A stretch of 64,000 bases of DNA from Streptomyces sp. P9-A2 (GTDB taxonomy: Bacteria > Actinomycetota > Actinomycetes > Streptomycetales > Streptomycetaceae). Of the stretch, positions 25,481 to 34,380 are shown piece after piece. How positions within the stretch are numbered: the first letter of the stretch is position 1; every line of letters starts with the position of its first letter. A model generated the notes under the pieces. The model was not told the DNA's origin, made no database searches, and was given only the letters and a program-made list of their open reading frames with translations. The stretch lies in NCBI RefSeq assembly GCF_036634175.1, contig NZ_JAZIFX010000001.1, forward strand, positions 3,658,001-3,722,000, read 5' to 3'. The position numbers were made by a program, and so were the translations under genes.

Positions 25481-26849
25481 GCGCGTGCACCTCGTCTCCC
25501 GCACGGTCGGCGTCCGGGGCGTCCGGGGCTTCCCGATCGTCCCGGGCGCCGCGTACGTCCAGTGCCGATTCGGCGGCGTCCAGGGCTGCCCCGCACGCCT
25601 CGACGGAGTCGCCGGTGGCGATCGCGAAGGCGATCCGCCCCCACACCGTGCCCTTCGGCGGCGGCGAGACCACGGCACCGGGCCGGGCCACGGCCACCAC
25701 CTGCTCGACCGCGTCGGGAAGCTCGTCCTCGCGGAACGCGACGGATTCGATCCGGGTGTCGTCGTGGTCGACGTAGAAGAAGCGGATGCCCGCGACCCGG
25801 TGGTGGGCCGGGGTCGTGGCGGGGGCGATGCCGCAGGCGGCGCGCGCCGCGGCGAGTCCCGGGTCGATGCCCGTGGCCAGCACGCCCAGATACGGGATCA
25901 TGTCGCCGCCGAGCCGGCCGTTCACCTCGATCAGGCGCGGGCCGTCGGTGGTCAGCATGAATTCGCTGTGGGTCCAGCCGTCCCGGAAACCCAGCGCGGT
26001 GTGGGTGTCCTGGAGGGCGTCCAGCAGCCGCGGGTCGGTGAGCAGCGGATCGTCGCCGTCCACGAAGTGGCCGGTCTCCTCCGCGTACGGCGGGTAGCCC
26101 ACGACCTTGCGGCCGACGAACAGCGGGGTCACCACGCCGTCCCGGACGACCGCGTCGACACTGATCTCCTCGCCGGTCACCAGCTCCTCGACGAGCACCG
26201 GCTGATCGGTGCTGAAGGGCAGCGGATCGGGGTCGGGACCCTGCGCCCCGGCGGTGAACGCGAACTTCTCCGCGAGCTGTACGGCGTCGTCGACGCGGAC
26301 GACGCCGAGGCTGGCCCCGAGTCCGCGCGGTTTGAGGATCGCGGGGTAGCCGATCCGGTCGGCGGCGGCCAGTGCCTCCTCCAGCGTCCGGACCGGTATG
26401 GAGCGGGGCTGCGCCACGCCTGCGGCGTCCAGGGCCTCGCGGGTCTGGCCCTTGTCGCGCAGCCGCCAGATCACGTCCGGCGCCCCGTTGCGCAGCCCGA
26501 GCGCCTCGGCCACATAGGAGGCGGCGTGGATGCGGCCCTCGTCCCAGCACAGGACGCCGGCGACGGGTGTGGCCGCGTGCACCTCACGGGCGGCGTCGGC
26601 CATCGCCGGGCCGTCCAGGGTGGTGGGCAGCACCGTCCAGCCGGAGATGTACTCCTTCTCCCAGGTGGGTTCGTCCACATGGAAGAGGTGGATGTCGAAC
26701 TCGCCGCGAATGGAACGCAGCAGATACTCACGGTACGTCCGCATGCCCGTGGCCACCACGAGCAACAGCGGCCGCTGCCCTTGCACCGCCTGACCTTGCA
26801 CCGCCTGACCTTGCACCGTCTGTCCTTGCACCGTCTGCACTGTCCTCAT
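25470..26849 (-). CDS. ATP-grasp carboxylate-amine ligase 2
   Basis: A 459-residue ATP-grasp enzyme. The nucleotide site is YPAILKPRGLGASLGVVRV near residue 165 and VLVEELVTGEEISVDAVV near residue 215, and the metal site is LIEVNGRLGGDMIPY near residue 310. Such enzymes make an acyl phosphate and join it to an amine, as in dipeptide synthesis. A short perfect repeat, VQGQ(T/A) four times, lies at residues 7-26 (15-bp DNA repeats at 26782-26840) before the first domain. The ATG at 26849 has AGGTGAC in front. Substrates are unknown; with the second ligase at 31.5 kb it suggests two amide or hydrazide bonds. Confidence 0.87.
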   Translation of the reverse strand: MRTVQTVQGQTVQGQAVQGQAVQGQRPLLLVVATGMRTYREYLLRSIRGEFDIHLFHVDEPTWEKEYISGWTVLPTTLDGPAMADAAREVHAATPVAGVLCWDEGRIHAASYVAEALGLRNGAPDVIWRLRDKGQTREALDAAGVAQPRSIPVRTLEEALAAADRIGYPAILKPRGLGASLGVVRVDDAVQLAEKFAFTAGAQGPDPDPLPFSTDQPVLVEELVTGEEISVDAVVRDGVVTPLFVGRKVVGYPPYAEETGHFVDGDDPLLTDPRLLDALQDTHTALGFRDGWTHSEFMLTTDGPRLIEVNGRLGGDMIPYLGVLATGIDPGLAAARAACGIAPATTPAHHRVAGIRFFYVDHDDTRIESVAFREDELPDAVEQVVAVARPGAVVSPPPKGTVWGRIAFAIATGDSVEACGAALDAAESALDVRGARDDREAPDAPDADRAGDEVHAHGH

Positions 26850-26970
26850 GTCACCTTTTCTTTCCAGGAGTTGGGGTGGCCGAGCGCGCACAGGGGTGGA
26901 CGGGCCGGCCTCACGGTAGTGCCGGATTCGGGGAAGGAATCCGGAGCGTCGGAAATTCGGTGCGCATGCG

Positions 26971-28299
26971 TCAGGAATTCGACTCCACCCCCGGGCCACC
27001 GGCCGTGACCCGCTCCCGCAGCCGTTCCTCCGCGGTGACGGGCATGCGGCGTACGGCGAGACGCATCAGCGGCGCGGCCATCACGGAGGTCACGATCGCC
27101 ACCAGGACGACGATCGTGTACATCTCGGCGGTGAGGACCCCGAGCCGCAGCCCGACCATCGCGATGATCACCCCGATCACCCCGCGGGCGTTCATCCCCG
27201 CGCCGAGCGCGAGTCCCTCCCAGTGCCCGAGCCGGCCCGCCCTGGCCCCCGCGTACACGCCGGCGTACTTGCCGGCGACGGCGACGAACAGCACGAGCAG
27301 CGCCGACCCGGCGACCTCGGGCCTGACCAGCGCCGTCAGGTCGATACGCAGACCCGCGGTGGCGAAGAACAGCGGGGCGAGGACGGTGACGGCGACCACC
27401 CGCAGCGGGGCCGCCCGCTCGCGGTCGAACTCCGCGCAGGAGCCGATCAGGACACCGACGAGGAAGGCTCCGATGACCGCCTCCATGTGGAGCGCGTGAC
27501 CGGCCGCGGCGCCCAGGAGGATCAGCACGGTGCACACGGCGGGCACCGAGTCGCCGCCGCCGGAGCGTGCCGACCACCGCAGTGCGCGGCGCACCAGCGG
27601 CCCGCCCACGAACCGGGCGCAGGCGAGGAAGGCGGCCAGGGACGCCACGGACCACAGGACGTCCGGACCGTGCACGCCGGTGGTGGCCATCGCCGAGACG
27701 ACGGACAGCAGGAGCCAGCCCGCGAGGTCGTCCACCAGGGACGCGCCGATGGTCAGCTGCCCGATGTCGCGGTGCAGCAGCCCCATGTCGAGCAGGGTCC
27801 TGGCGATCACCGGCAGCGCGCTGACGCAGAGCGCGACGCCGGTGAACAGGGCGAAGACAGTGCGGTCCACTCCGTCGACGAGCAGGGTGGCCGGGATCGC
27901 CAGGGCGGCGGCCGCCCCGCAGACGAGGGGCACCACGAGTCCGCCGGCGCTGACCAGGAGAGCGGCCTTCCCCTTGCGGCGCACCAGCCCGAGGTCGACG
28001 CCCATGCCCGTGACGCCGACCAGCAGCAGCACACCGAGTTGTCCCACCGCGTCGAGCAGGTGCATCGGGCCCGGCCGCTGGGGCAGCAGCCAGGCCGCGA
28101 GGCCGGGGGCCAGCGGGGCCAGCAGCGACGGCCCCAGCAGCACCCCCGCGCACAGCTCGCCGGCGACCGCGGGCATGCCCAGCCGCTGGGCCAGCCGGCC
28201 CAGCAGCACGGCCGTACCGAGCAGCACACCGATCTGGAGCAGGAACATCAGCAGGTCGTGCGCGGCCAGGGGAGCCACCGGGGATGCGGACAGGGACAC
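26971..28299 (-). CDS. Kef/CPA2-type cation:proton antiporter
   Basis: A 442-residue membrane protein with 12-13 helices of the monovalent cation:proton antiporter 2 family. Typical pieces are LQIGVLLGTAVLLGRLAQRLGMPAVAGELCAGVLLGP, the conserved SLVDDLAGWLLL with the charged Asp pair in the membrane, and AGMNARGVIGVI. Such transporters occur in several antibiotic clusters and may couple export or pH balance. The GTG lies one base after the stop of the binding-protein homologue, so it is in the same operon. Confidence 0.85.
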   Translation of the reverse strand: MSLSASPVAPLAAHDLLMFLLQIGVLLGTAVLLGRLAQRLGMPAVAGELCAGVLLGPSLLAPLAPGLAAWLLPQRPGPMHLLDAVGQLGVLLLVGVTGMGVDLGLVRRKGKAALLVSAGGLVVPLVCGAAAALAIPATLLVDGVDRTVFALFTGVALCVSALPVIARTLLDMGLLHRDIGQLTIGASLVDDLAGWLLLSVVSAMATTGVHGPDVLWSVASLAAFLACARFVGGPLVRRALRWSARSGGGDSVPAVCTVLILLGAAAGHALHMEAVIGAFLVGVLIGSCAEFDRERAAPLRVVAVTVLAPLFFATAGLRIDLTALVRPEVAGSALLVLFVAVAGKYAGVYAGARAGRLGHWEGLALGAGMNARGVIGVIIAMVGLRLGVLTAEMYTIVVLVAIVTSVMAAPLMRLAVRRMPVTAEERLRERVTAGGPGVESNS

Positions 28300-28300
28300 G

Positions 28301-30124
28301 TCACACGTCCCCGCGGTAGTACCAGTTCTCGGGGTTGATCATCCCGAACGGGTTCACCGGCCCGAACCCCCCGATCTCGTGGGCCACTTCGAAGAGCCGG
28401 ATGGGGAAGTTCGGGGTGAAGACGACCGGTACCTGCTCCGCCACGAAGTCCTGGTAGGCGTAGAGGTCCTCCAGATCGTCGGAGGTGACGGACGCCTCGA
28501 TGAGCCGGTCGGCCCTGGGGTCGCTGTAGTGGCCGAAGTTGCCGCCCGCGTCCGTCCGGAAAAGGATCTCGCCGCTGGGGTAGTGGTAGGCCCAGCCGCC
28601 GTTCCAGCAGGTCAGCTCCCACAGGCAGTCCGGCCCTGCGGCGCAGGGCCCGTCCTCGGCGACGAGCACCGAGCCGTACACCTCCTCCATGCGCAGCTCG
28701 ATTCCGGCGGCCGCGGCGTCCTTGCGGTACTTCTCCATCAGCCGGGTCAGTGCCGGGCGCCCCTCCACATAGCGCAGCGAGAGACTCAGCTTCGTGCCCG
28801 CCGGTATGCCCTCGCCCGCCTGGCCGGACCCGGTGCCGGGGTTCACGCAGACGGCCGGTGTGGTGCTGGTGTCCCATCCGTTGGCGGCCAGGAGCGCACG
28901 GGCACGGTCGATGTCGAAGGGCAGTGGCCAGGCCCCCTCGCGCTGTCGCGGGGAGACGAGGTCGGTCGCCGGGATCATCGGGACGGGGCCGTTCTGCCGG
29001 TAGGCGTAGCCCTGGTAGATGTCGCGTACGGCGGAGTCCTGGTCGAGCGTGCTCTGCAGCGCCTGCCGGAAGTAGGTCTGCCGGAAGATCTTCCCGGCCA
29101 CCGTGGGGTTGTTGTAGTTGAGGCAGAAGTAGCGGATGCAGAAGGCGACCTGCGGTATCAGGGTGTAGTGCTCGGCCAGCGGATTGGGTCCGCCCACGGT
29201 GGGGTCGGTGGCCGGCTCGGAGGCGAAGCTCAGCGGCAGGTAGCCGACCTGGATGCCGCCCTCGGCGTGCGGTCCGGCCTTGAGCAGTTCGTACTCCTCG
29301 CCGTCCGAGAACGTCGGCACCTGGCGGAACTCGTCCAGATAGGGCTTGTCGGGCCCTGAGTAGTGCACGTTGGGCACGAAGGTGACCAGACCCTCGAGCG
29401 TGTAGCTCTTCAGCCGCCAGGGGCCGCTGACCACGCTCCAGACGGGGCTGCCGGCCCACCGGGTGCGGTGCTTGTTGCCCTCGTCGACGATGTCGCCCTG
29501 CTCCGCCATCAGGTAGTCGTAGACGGCGGGCACGTCGGCCAGGCCGCCCGACGCGTCGGCGGGTCCCTCGGCGGTACGGTCCCAGGCCCTGGGAAGCGGG
29601 GTGATGGTGCTGAGCTGGTTCATCAGCACCCACTTCTTCGAGTAGGCCTTGTCGAAGGTGAAGTAGACGGTGTCCTCGGCGAGTTTGCCGTACGAGGTGA
29701 GGTTGTCCGGGAAGTATCCGGGCACGTACTCGCCGTACCGGTCGCCCTTGACCTTCATCAGGTTCACCCAGAACAGCACGTTGTCCGCGCACAGGGTCTC
29801 GCCGTTGGACCACTTCCACGGCTTGATCCTCACCGTGACGGTCAGCCCGTCGTCGCTCCACCGCGGGGGTTCGCCGATGCTCTGGTCGTAGTCCACGTCC
29901 GGCGTCCCGCGGCTGCCGAAGTAGTACAGCGGCCGGTACATCAGCATCTGGAACTCGTAGATGTTGCGGGTGCCCATCCGCTCGGCCGGCGTGAACGGGA
30001 AGATCACCGCGGGCGGGAACCCGGGGGCGCACGCCCAGGTCACCGTGCCGCCCTTCCGGGGGACGGACGACCGGACGGGCTCCGGCGCGGGCGACGGGGT
30101 GGGCGACGGGGTGGGCGGCTCCAT
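28301..30124 (-). CDS. Family 5 solute-binding protein homologue without signal peptide
   Basis: A 607-residue protein with the complete SBP_bac_5 fold of oligopeptide-binding proteins (RKGGTVTWACAP, YRPLYYFGS, LTVTVRIKPWKWSNGETLCADNVLFW, YFCLNYNNPTVAGKIFRQTYFRQALQ, SGEILFRTDAGGNFGHYSDPRADRLI). These are normally lipoproteins feeding an ABC importer. Here the N-terminus is MEPPTPSPTPSPAPEPVRSS: no hydrophobic helix and no lipobox, and no ABC permease or ATPase gene lies in the cluster. The start is fixed by a one-base overlap with the upstream stop (TGATG). It may work in the cytoplasm, binding a peptide-like intermediate. That role is inference. Confidence 0.82.
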   Translation of the reverse strand: MEPPTPSPTPSPAPEPVRSSVPRKGGTVTWACAPGFPPAVIFPFTPAERMGTRNIYEFQMLMYRPLYYFGSRGTPDVDYDQSIGEPPRWSDDGLTVTVRIKPWKWSNGETLCADNVLFWVNLMKVKGDRYGEYVPGYFPDNLTSYGKLAEDTVYFTFDKAYSKKWVLMNQLSTITPLPRAWDRTAEGPADASGGLADVPAVYDYLMAEQGDIVDEGNKHRTRWAGSPVWSVVSGPWRLKSYTLEGLVTFVPNVHYSGPDKPYLDEFRQVPTFSDGEEYELLKAGPHAEGGIQVGYLPLSFASEPATDPTVGGPNPLAEHYTLIPQVAFCIRYFCLNYNNPTVAGKIFRQTYFRQALQSTLDQDSAVRDIYQGYAYRQNGPVPMIPATDLVSPRQREGAWPLPFDIDRARALLAANGWDTSTTPAVCVNPGTGSGQAGEGIPAGTKLSLSLRYVEGRPALTRLMEKYRKDAAAAGIELRMEEVYGSVLVAEDGPCAAGPDCLWELTCWNGGWAYHYPSGEILFRTDAGGNFGHYSDPRADRLIEASVTSDDLEDLYAYQDFVAEQVPVVFTPNFPIRLFEVAHEIGGFGPVNPFGMINPENWYYRGDV

Positions 30125-30450
30125 CACTTGACCTCCTTCAGATACGAGACGCCCCGTGCCGCGCGGGCCCCGTAGCGCTCCCACTCCTCGCGCAGGTCCA
30201 CTCCGCCGTCCTCCCGGATCTCCGGTGTGCTGCGGCAACGCCCGGACACGACCTCGCCGTCGTCCAGGACCATGGAGTAGGCGAAGTGCAGCGAGCCGTC
30301 GGGGGCGCAGACGCCGGTCAGGGAGCCGCGCCGGGCCCGGCCGCCGGAGAAGGTGCCCCACAGCAGGTTGCCGTCCTGCCGGTAGACCGCCGTACGGCCC
30401 TGGGCCTCCGCCTCGGCGGGGCGGAACCGGCGTCCGTCATAATCGATCAT
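30124..30450 (-). CDS. Small beta-rich protein, 108 aa
   Basis: A short protein with a repeated strand pattern (RTAVYRQDGNLLWGTFSGGRARRGSLTGVCAPDGSLHFAYSMVLDDGEVVSGRCRSTPEI, then LREEWERYG). It resembles a family of about 110-residue proteins with inconsistent database names, some called N-acetylglutamate synthase without proof, probably with an avidin- or lipocalin-like barrel. Its ATG overlaps the stop of the DDAH-like gene by 4 bp (ATGA). It may bind a small ligand; no catalytic residues stand out. Confidence 0.7.
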   Translation of the reverse strand: MIDYDGRRFRPAEAEAQGRTAVYRQDGNLLWGTFSGGRARRGSLTGVCAPDGSLHFAYSMVLDDGEVVSGRCRSTPEIREDGGVDLREEWERYGARAARGVSYLKEVK

Positions 30451-31328
30451 GCGCCGGCCCCCGGCACCCGGTCACGGATCTCGAGCGTGCAGCACTTGGA
30501 GCTTCCGCCCGACTTCAGCAGCTCGGACAGGTCCACGCCGATCGGCACGAAGCCGCGGCTCCAGAGCCGGTCGACGAGGTGGGTGGCCTGCTCGGGCAGC
30601 AGCACGTGCCGGCCGTCCGAGACCGCGTTCAGCCCGAACACCGCCGCGTCGTCCTCGGTCGCCTCGATCGCGTCCGGGTACAGCTCGCGCAGGGTCCGGC
30701 GACTGTCGGCGGTGAAGGCCGCCGGGTAGTACATGATCTCCTCGTGGTCGAGCACGGCCAGCGCGGTGTCGAGGTGGTAGAAGCGCGGGTCGACCAGTTC
30801 CAGCGTCACCACCGGGCGGCCCAGGACACGTTCGGCCTCCGTGTGCGAGCGCCGGTCGGTACGGAAGCCGGTGCCGGCCAGGATCCTGTCGCCCGTGACG
30901 AGGTAGTCGCCCTCGCCCTCGTTGATGTGGACGGCGTCGTGGACCTCGTAGCCGTGCGCGCGGAACCAGTCGGCGTAGGCCGGGCCCTCGTCGGCGCGCT
31001 GCGGGTGACGGAACCGGGCAGCCAGCACCGTGCCGTCGAGGACGGTGGCGCCGTTGGCCGCGAAGACCATGTCGGGCAGGCCGGGGACCGGGTCGATCAG
31101 CTCGACCTGATGGCCGAGGCCCAGGTAGAGGCTGCGCAGCCGTTCCCACTGGGCGACGGCGAGCGCGGGGTCGGTGGGCTTGGCCGGCTCCATCCAGGGG
31201 TTGATGGAGTAGACGACGTCGAAGTGGACCGGTGAGCACATCAGATAGCGCCGGGGCCGCACCCCGCGTACCCGCCGGCCGCTCGTGGCCGCGGTGGGGC
31301 GGGGTGCGGACATGGTGTCTTGCTGCAC
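30447..31328 (-). CDS. Arginine-deiminase/DDAH-superfamily hydrolase
   Basis: A 293-residue enzyme with the guanidino-group-modifying fold. The catalytic His is in RFYHLDTAL near residue 170 and the nucleophilic Cys in GGSSKCCTLE near residue 278, with the substrate Asp region in LPDMVFAANGATVL. Family members hydrolyse arginine, dimethylarginine or similar guanidines, or move amidino groups. In this cluster it may make citrulline or ornithine, or trim a guanidine on an intermediate. I chose GTG at 31328 because AAGGAG lies 8 bases ahead; an ATG at 31313 is possible. Confidence 0.83.
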   Translation of the reverse strand: MQQDTMSAPRPTAATSGRRVRGVRPRRYLMCSPVHFDVVYSINPWMEPAKPTDPALAVAQWERLRSLYLGLGHQVELIDPVPGLPDMVFAANGATVLDGTVLAARFRHPQRADEGPAYADWFRAHGYEVHDAVHINEGEGDYLVTGDRILAGTGFRTDRRSHTEAERVLGRPVVTLELVDPRFYHLDTALAVLDHEEIMYYPAAFTADSRRTLRELYPDAIEATEDDAAVFGLNAVSDGRHVLLPEQATHLVDRLWSRGFVPIGVDLSELLKSGGSSKCCTLEIRDRVPGAGA

Positions 31329-31385
31329 TGTCGTTTCTCCTTGCGCGAAAGCGGACGGAAGGCGTCGCACGGTGTCGGTCGCACG

Positions 31386-31444
31386 GTGAGGGACCGGACC
31401 GTGAGGGACCGGACCGTGAGGGACCGGACGGTGGGAACCGGACG
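31386..31444. repeat. 15-bp tandem repeats between ligase 1 and the DDAH-like gene
   Basis: GTGAGGGACCGGACC occurs three times in a row, followed by a shortened fourth copy. It fills the 122-bp gap between the ATP-grasp stop (31451) and the start at 31328, the largest gap inside this part of the operon. It may hold an internal promoter or operator; expansion by slippage is equally possible. Confidence 0.8.
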
Positions 31445-31450
31445 GTGGGA

Positions 31451-32767
31451 TCAGGTGGCCGCGACGGCGCCCTGCGACGCCGGGGTGCCCTTCAACTCCG
31501 GGGTGTCCTTCGGCTCCGGGGTGTCCTGGCGGAACGTCACCTCGATCCGGGAGGCGAAGTCGTTCATCGTGGCGAACGCCTCCTCCTGCGTCGCCCCGGT
31601 CGTCCCCAGGAAACCGAGGATGGTGTTGCCGTCCGGGGGCCGGCGGATCACGTCGCCCGGCCGGGCGGTGATCTTGAGGAGGAAGACCTCGTCCGCCTCC
31701 GCGACCTCCGGCGGCACCTCCACCCTGTCGACCACGCCCGCCTCGCTGATCAGGCACATGGCGGTGACATGCACACCGGTCGGCCGGAAGTGCCGTACGC
31801 CGGGACGCACCCCGCGTCCGATGTCCACGACGGCCCTGATCGGGTCGTGGTCGGCCGTTCTGCGCGCGATGAGGTCGAGGCCGCCCCCGCCGACCCGGGC
31901 GGCGATCTCCAGCAGGTGGGGTTCGCCGTCGTGGTACCGGACCTCGGCGTGCAGGACGCTGCGCCGCAGCCCCTGGGCGTGTGCCCCGGCCCGGACGGCA
32001 CGGCGGACCTTCTCCATCTCCTCGGGCGGCAGCGAGGTGGGCGCGTGGTGGACGTCGTCGTCGAAGGTGCCGCCCTCCGCGGTGATCCGGTCCACCACCG
32101 AGCCGAGGTAGACGTCGTCGTCCCAGACGACGGCCTCCATCAGGTACTCGCGGCCGTCCAGGAAGGACTCGACGAGCAGTCCGTTCGGGCCGAGGTCCAC
32201 CCCGTCGGCCTCGGAGTTGACCCAGAACAGATCCCGGATACCGTCGGCCGCCCGGGCGTACCGTTCGGCCATCTCCCCGGGGGTGTCGATCCGGAAGACG
32301 AAGTGGCTGCCCGCGCCCAGGGTCGGCTTCAGGACGACCGGGTAGCCGAAGTCGCTCGCGGCGCCCAGAGCGTCGTCCAGGCTCTCCACCAGCCGGTACG
32401 AGGGGATCGGTGCGCCCGCACGCTCATAGGCCTGCCGCATCAGGTACTTGTTTCTGCTGCACACGGCGGCCGGCACGCCGATGCCCGGCAGGCCCAGCGC
32501 GTCGGCGACCGCGGCGACGGTGATCACGGAGGACTCGGAGAAGGTGATGACCCCGTCGAAGTGCTCCTCCGCGTGCCATTCCCGGGCCGCGGCGACGATG
32601 TCGTCGATCTTCCGGGAACCCGCCAGCCGATAGCGTCCGGCCGGCCAGAAGTCCTCCGTGCCCTCCCCGTTGAGCACGTGGAGCTCGACGCCCAGGTCCT
32701 CCACCTGCCGGTAACGGCCGTGGTAGTAGTTCAGGTACTGCACCGTCTCCATCGTGAGCAGTTTCAC
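31451..32767 (-). CDS. ATP-grasp carboxylate-amine ligase 1
   Basis: A 438-residue ATP-grasp ligase, only distantly like the one at 25.5 kb. Nucleotide-binding segments are YPVVLKPTLGAGSHFVFRI near residue 140 and GLLVESFLDGREYLMEAVV near residue 195; the metal motif is LLEIAARVGGGG near residue 280. The N-terminal domain (ITFSESSVITVAAVADALGLPG) is the usual substrate lobe. The GTG at 32767 overlaps the MetRS-like stop by 4 bp and has GGAGG 7 bases ahead, so it is made together with the hydrazine synthetase. It could join the hydrazino acid to another residue. Confidence 0.87.
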   Translation of the reverse strand: MKLLTMETVQYLNYYHGRYRQVEDLGVELHVLNGEGTEDFWPAGRYRLAGSRKIDDIVAAAREWHAEEHFDGVITFSESSVITVAAVADALGLPGIGVPAAVCSRNKYLMRQAYERAGAPIPSYRLVESLDDALGAASDFGYPVVLKPTLGAGSHFVFRIDTPGEMAERYARAADGIRDLFWVNSEADGVDLGPNGLLVESFLDGREYLMEAVVWDDDVYLGSVVDRITAEGGTFDDDVHHAPTSLPPEEMEKVRRAVRAGAHAQGLRRSVLHAEVRYHDGEPHLLEIAARVGGGGLDLIARRTADHDPIRAVVDIGRGVRPGVRHFRPTGVHVTAMCLISEAGVVDRVEVPPEVAEADEVFLLKITARPGDVIRRPPDGNTILGFLGTTGATQEEAFATMNDFASRIEVTFRQDTPEPKDTPELKGTPASQGAVAAT

Positions 32768-34380
32768 GCCGCTGCCTCCTCCTGCCGGGCTCCGTCCCGG
32801 ACGGCCTGCGGCAGCCGCGGCAGGGCGAACGGGGTGATCTTCTCGGGCTGTACGACGTCCAGGGCCAGCTCCACGCCCGCGGCGTCCGCCTCGGCCGCCG
32901 CGTCGACGAGCAGCGGGGCGGCCGAGGCCAGCAGCGCCCGCACCTGGAGCAGCAGATCGCCGACGGCGAGGGCGTCGTCCCCCTCGCTCACGTCGCGGGC
33001 CGTCGCGGCCAGCCGGGCGACCACCGCGGTGACGTTCTCGGCGGTGCGGCCCAGGCTGAACGCCTCCAGCTCGTAGGTGAGCCGGAACCGCTCGATGATT
33101 CCGGCGGCCCGCTCCCGGCCCACCGCGGTGGTCGGCAGCGGGACGGCCGGGCCGGCCGGGGCGAGGGCGTCGAGGGTGCGCGCGAGCCGGTTCCACGGCT
33201 CGGTCAGCCGCCGTGCGGTCACCTCGGTCAGCGCGGCCGTACTGAAGTTGGTGCGCTGGAACTCCGGTGCGGTCAGCGCCAGATAGAAGCGGACGAGGTC
33301 TCTGGGCACCTCGGCCAGCAGATCCGCCGACCAGATCAGATGGTTACGGCTGGTGGAGAACTTCTCGCCCTCCAGGTCGTAGAACTCGTTGCTGATGTTG
33401 GCCTCGGGCAGCGCGTAACGGTCGCCGTGCGCCATCAGCAGCACGAGATCCATCAGGCCCCAGTGGTAGACGTTGTCGAAGCCGTGGAAGTACACGAGCC
33501 GCGTCCCGCTGTCCGCACGCCACAGCTCGTCGACGCTCCCGGGGGTCTCGCCGCGCCGGACGGCCGACCACCAGGTGCTGTACATGACGGCGGGCATGGC
33601 CTCCACCCACGGGTAGAGGATCTGCCCCGGCGTCTCGGGGAAGGGCGCCGCGATGCCCCGGTCACCGGGCACCGTCACCGGTATCTCCGGCAGCGGACGG
33701 GCCAGCAGCTCGCGCACGAGTTGCGCCGCGTGCGGGCGCCAGCGGCCGAGCCGTTCGGCGAAGTAGGAGGTCAGCCGGTCCCGGTACTCCTCCATGGGCA
33801 GTACCAGGAGGGTGGCCTCGCGGGTGGTCACCGGGGAGTCGGGGTCCAGGACCGAGCTCGGGCCGAGCAGTTCGTCGGCGTTGTTGGGGTGCCCGCACCC
33901 CTCGCACACCCCGCCGCTGCTGCCGGCCAGGCAGACGGGGCAGTGACCGGTCATCAGGCCGTCGTACAGGTACCGGCCGGTGCGCTGTACGTACGGCAGT
34001 CGTACGGTGCGCTCGCGCAGGCGGCCCGTCTCGTGCAGCCGGGTGAAGAACTCCAGCACCGTCGCCCGGTAACGGTCGTCGACCGGCGGCAGTCCTTCCA
34101 TCGACAGGCCCATCGAGGCCAGCGTCCGCCCGATCCGCGCGGTGGAGGTGGCGCACAGTTGCTCCGGCTCCACGCCGAGGCGGCGGGCTGTGGTGGTGAC
34201 GTAGGTCTGGCTGTCGTCCGTGCAGGTCGTGTAGATCACGTCCCGGCCGTCGGCCGACAGATACCGGCTGTAGACGTCGCCCGCGAGATACGGGCCGGCC
34301 ATGTGGCCGATGTGCAGGTCCCCGTTGGGGGTGGGCGTCGCCGCCACAACGACCGCACGGCCCCCGCCACGCGCGCTCAT
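32764..34380 (-). CDS. MetRS-like component of a hydrazine synthetase
   Basis: A 538-residue class I tRNA-synthetase-like protein. It has the HIGH motif (GDLHIGHMAG, residue 23), a CPVC...CEGC zinc knuckle near residue 165, the catalytic core YFHGFDNVYHWGLM, and KFSTS in place of KMSKS near residue 325. In known hydrazine synthetases of the Spb40/Tri28 type, a MetRS-like domain activates an amino acid, which is passed to N6-hydroxylysine, and a cupin domain completes the N-N bond. Here the two parts are separate genes joined by an ATGA overlap. Position next to the N-hydroxylase makes a housekeeping MetRS role unlikely. Glycine is the best guess for the activated amino acid. Confidence 0.85.
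   Translation of the reverse strand: MSARGGGRAVVVAATPTPNGDLHIGHMAGPYLAGDVYSRYLSADGRDVIYTTCTDDSQTYVTTTARRLGVEPEQLCATSTARIGRTLASMGLSMEGLPPVDDRYRATVLEFFTRLHETGRLRERTVRLPYVQRTGRYLYDGLMTGHCPVCLAGSSGGVCEGCGHPNNADELLGPSSVLDPDSPVTTREATLLVLPMEEYRDRLTSYFAERLGRWRPHAAQLVRELLARPLPEIPVTVPGDRGIAAPFPETPGQILYPWVEAMPAVMYSTWWSAVRRGETPGSVDELWRADSGTRLVYFHGFDNVYHWGLMDLVLLMAHGDRYALPEANISNEFYDLEGEKFSTSRNHLIWSADLLAEVPRDLVRFYLALTAPEFQRTNFSTAALTEVTARRLTEPWNRLARTLDALAPAGPAVPLPTTAVGRERAAGIIERFRLTYELEAFSLGRTAENVTAVVARLAATARDVSEGDDALAVGDLLLQVRALLASAAPLLVDAAAEADAAGVELALDVVQPEKITPFALPRLPQAVRDGARQEEAAA

Noticed and set aside
32764..34380. Reading the MetRS-like gene as a spare housekeeping methionyl-tRNA synthetase
   Set aside because: It is coupled to a cupin gene and follows an N-hydroxylase, the known hydrazine synthetase context; KFSTS replaces KMSKS.
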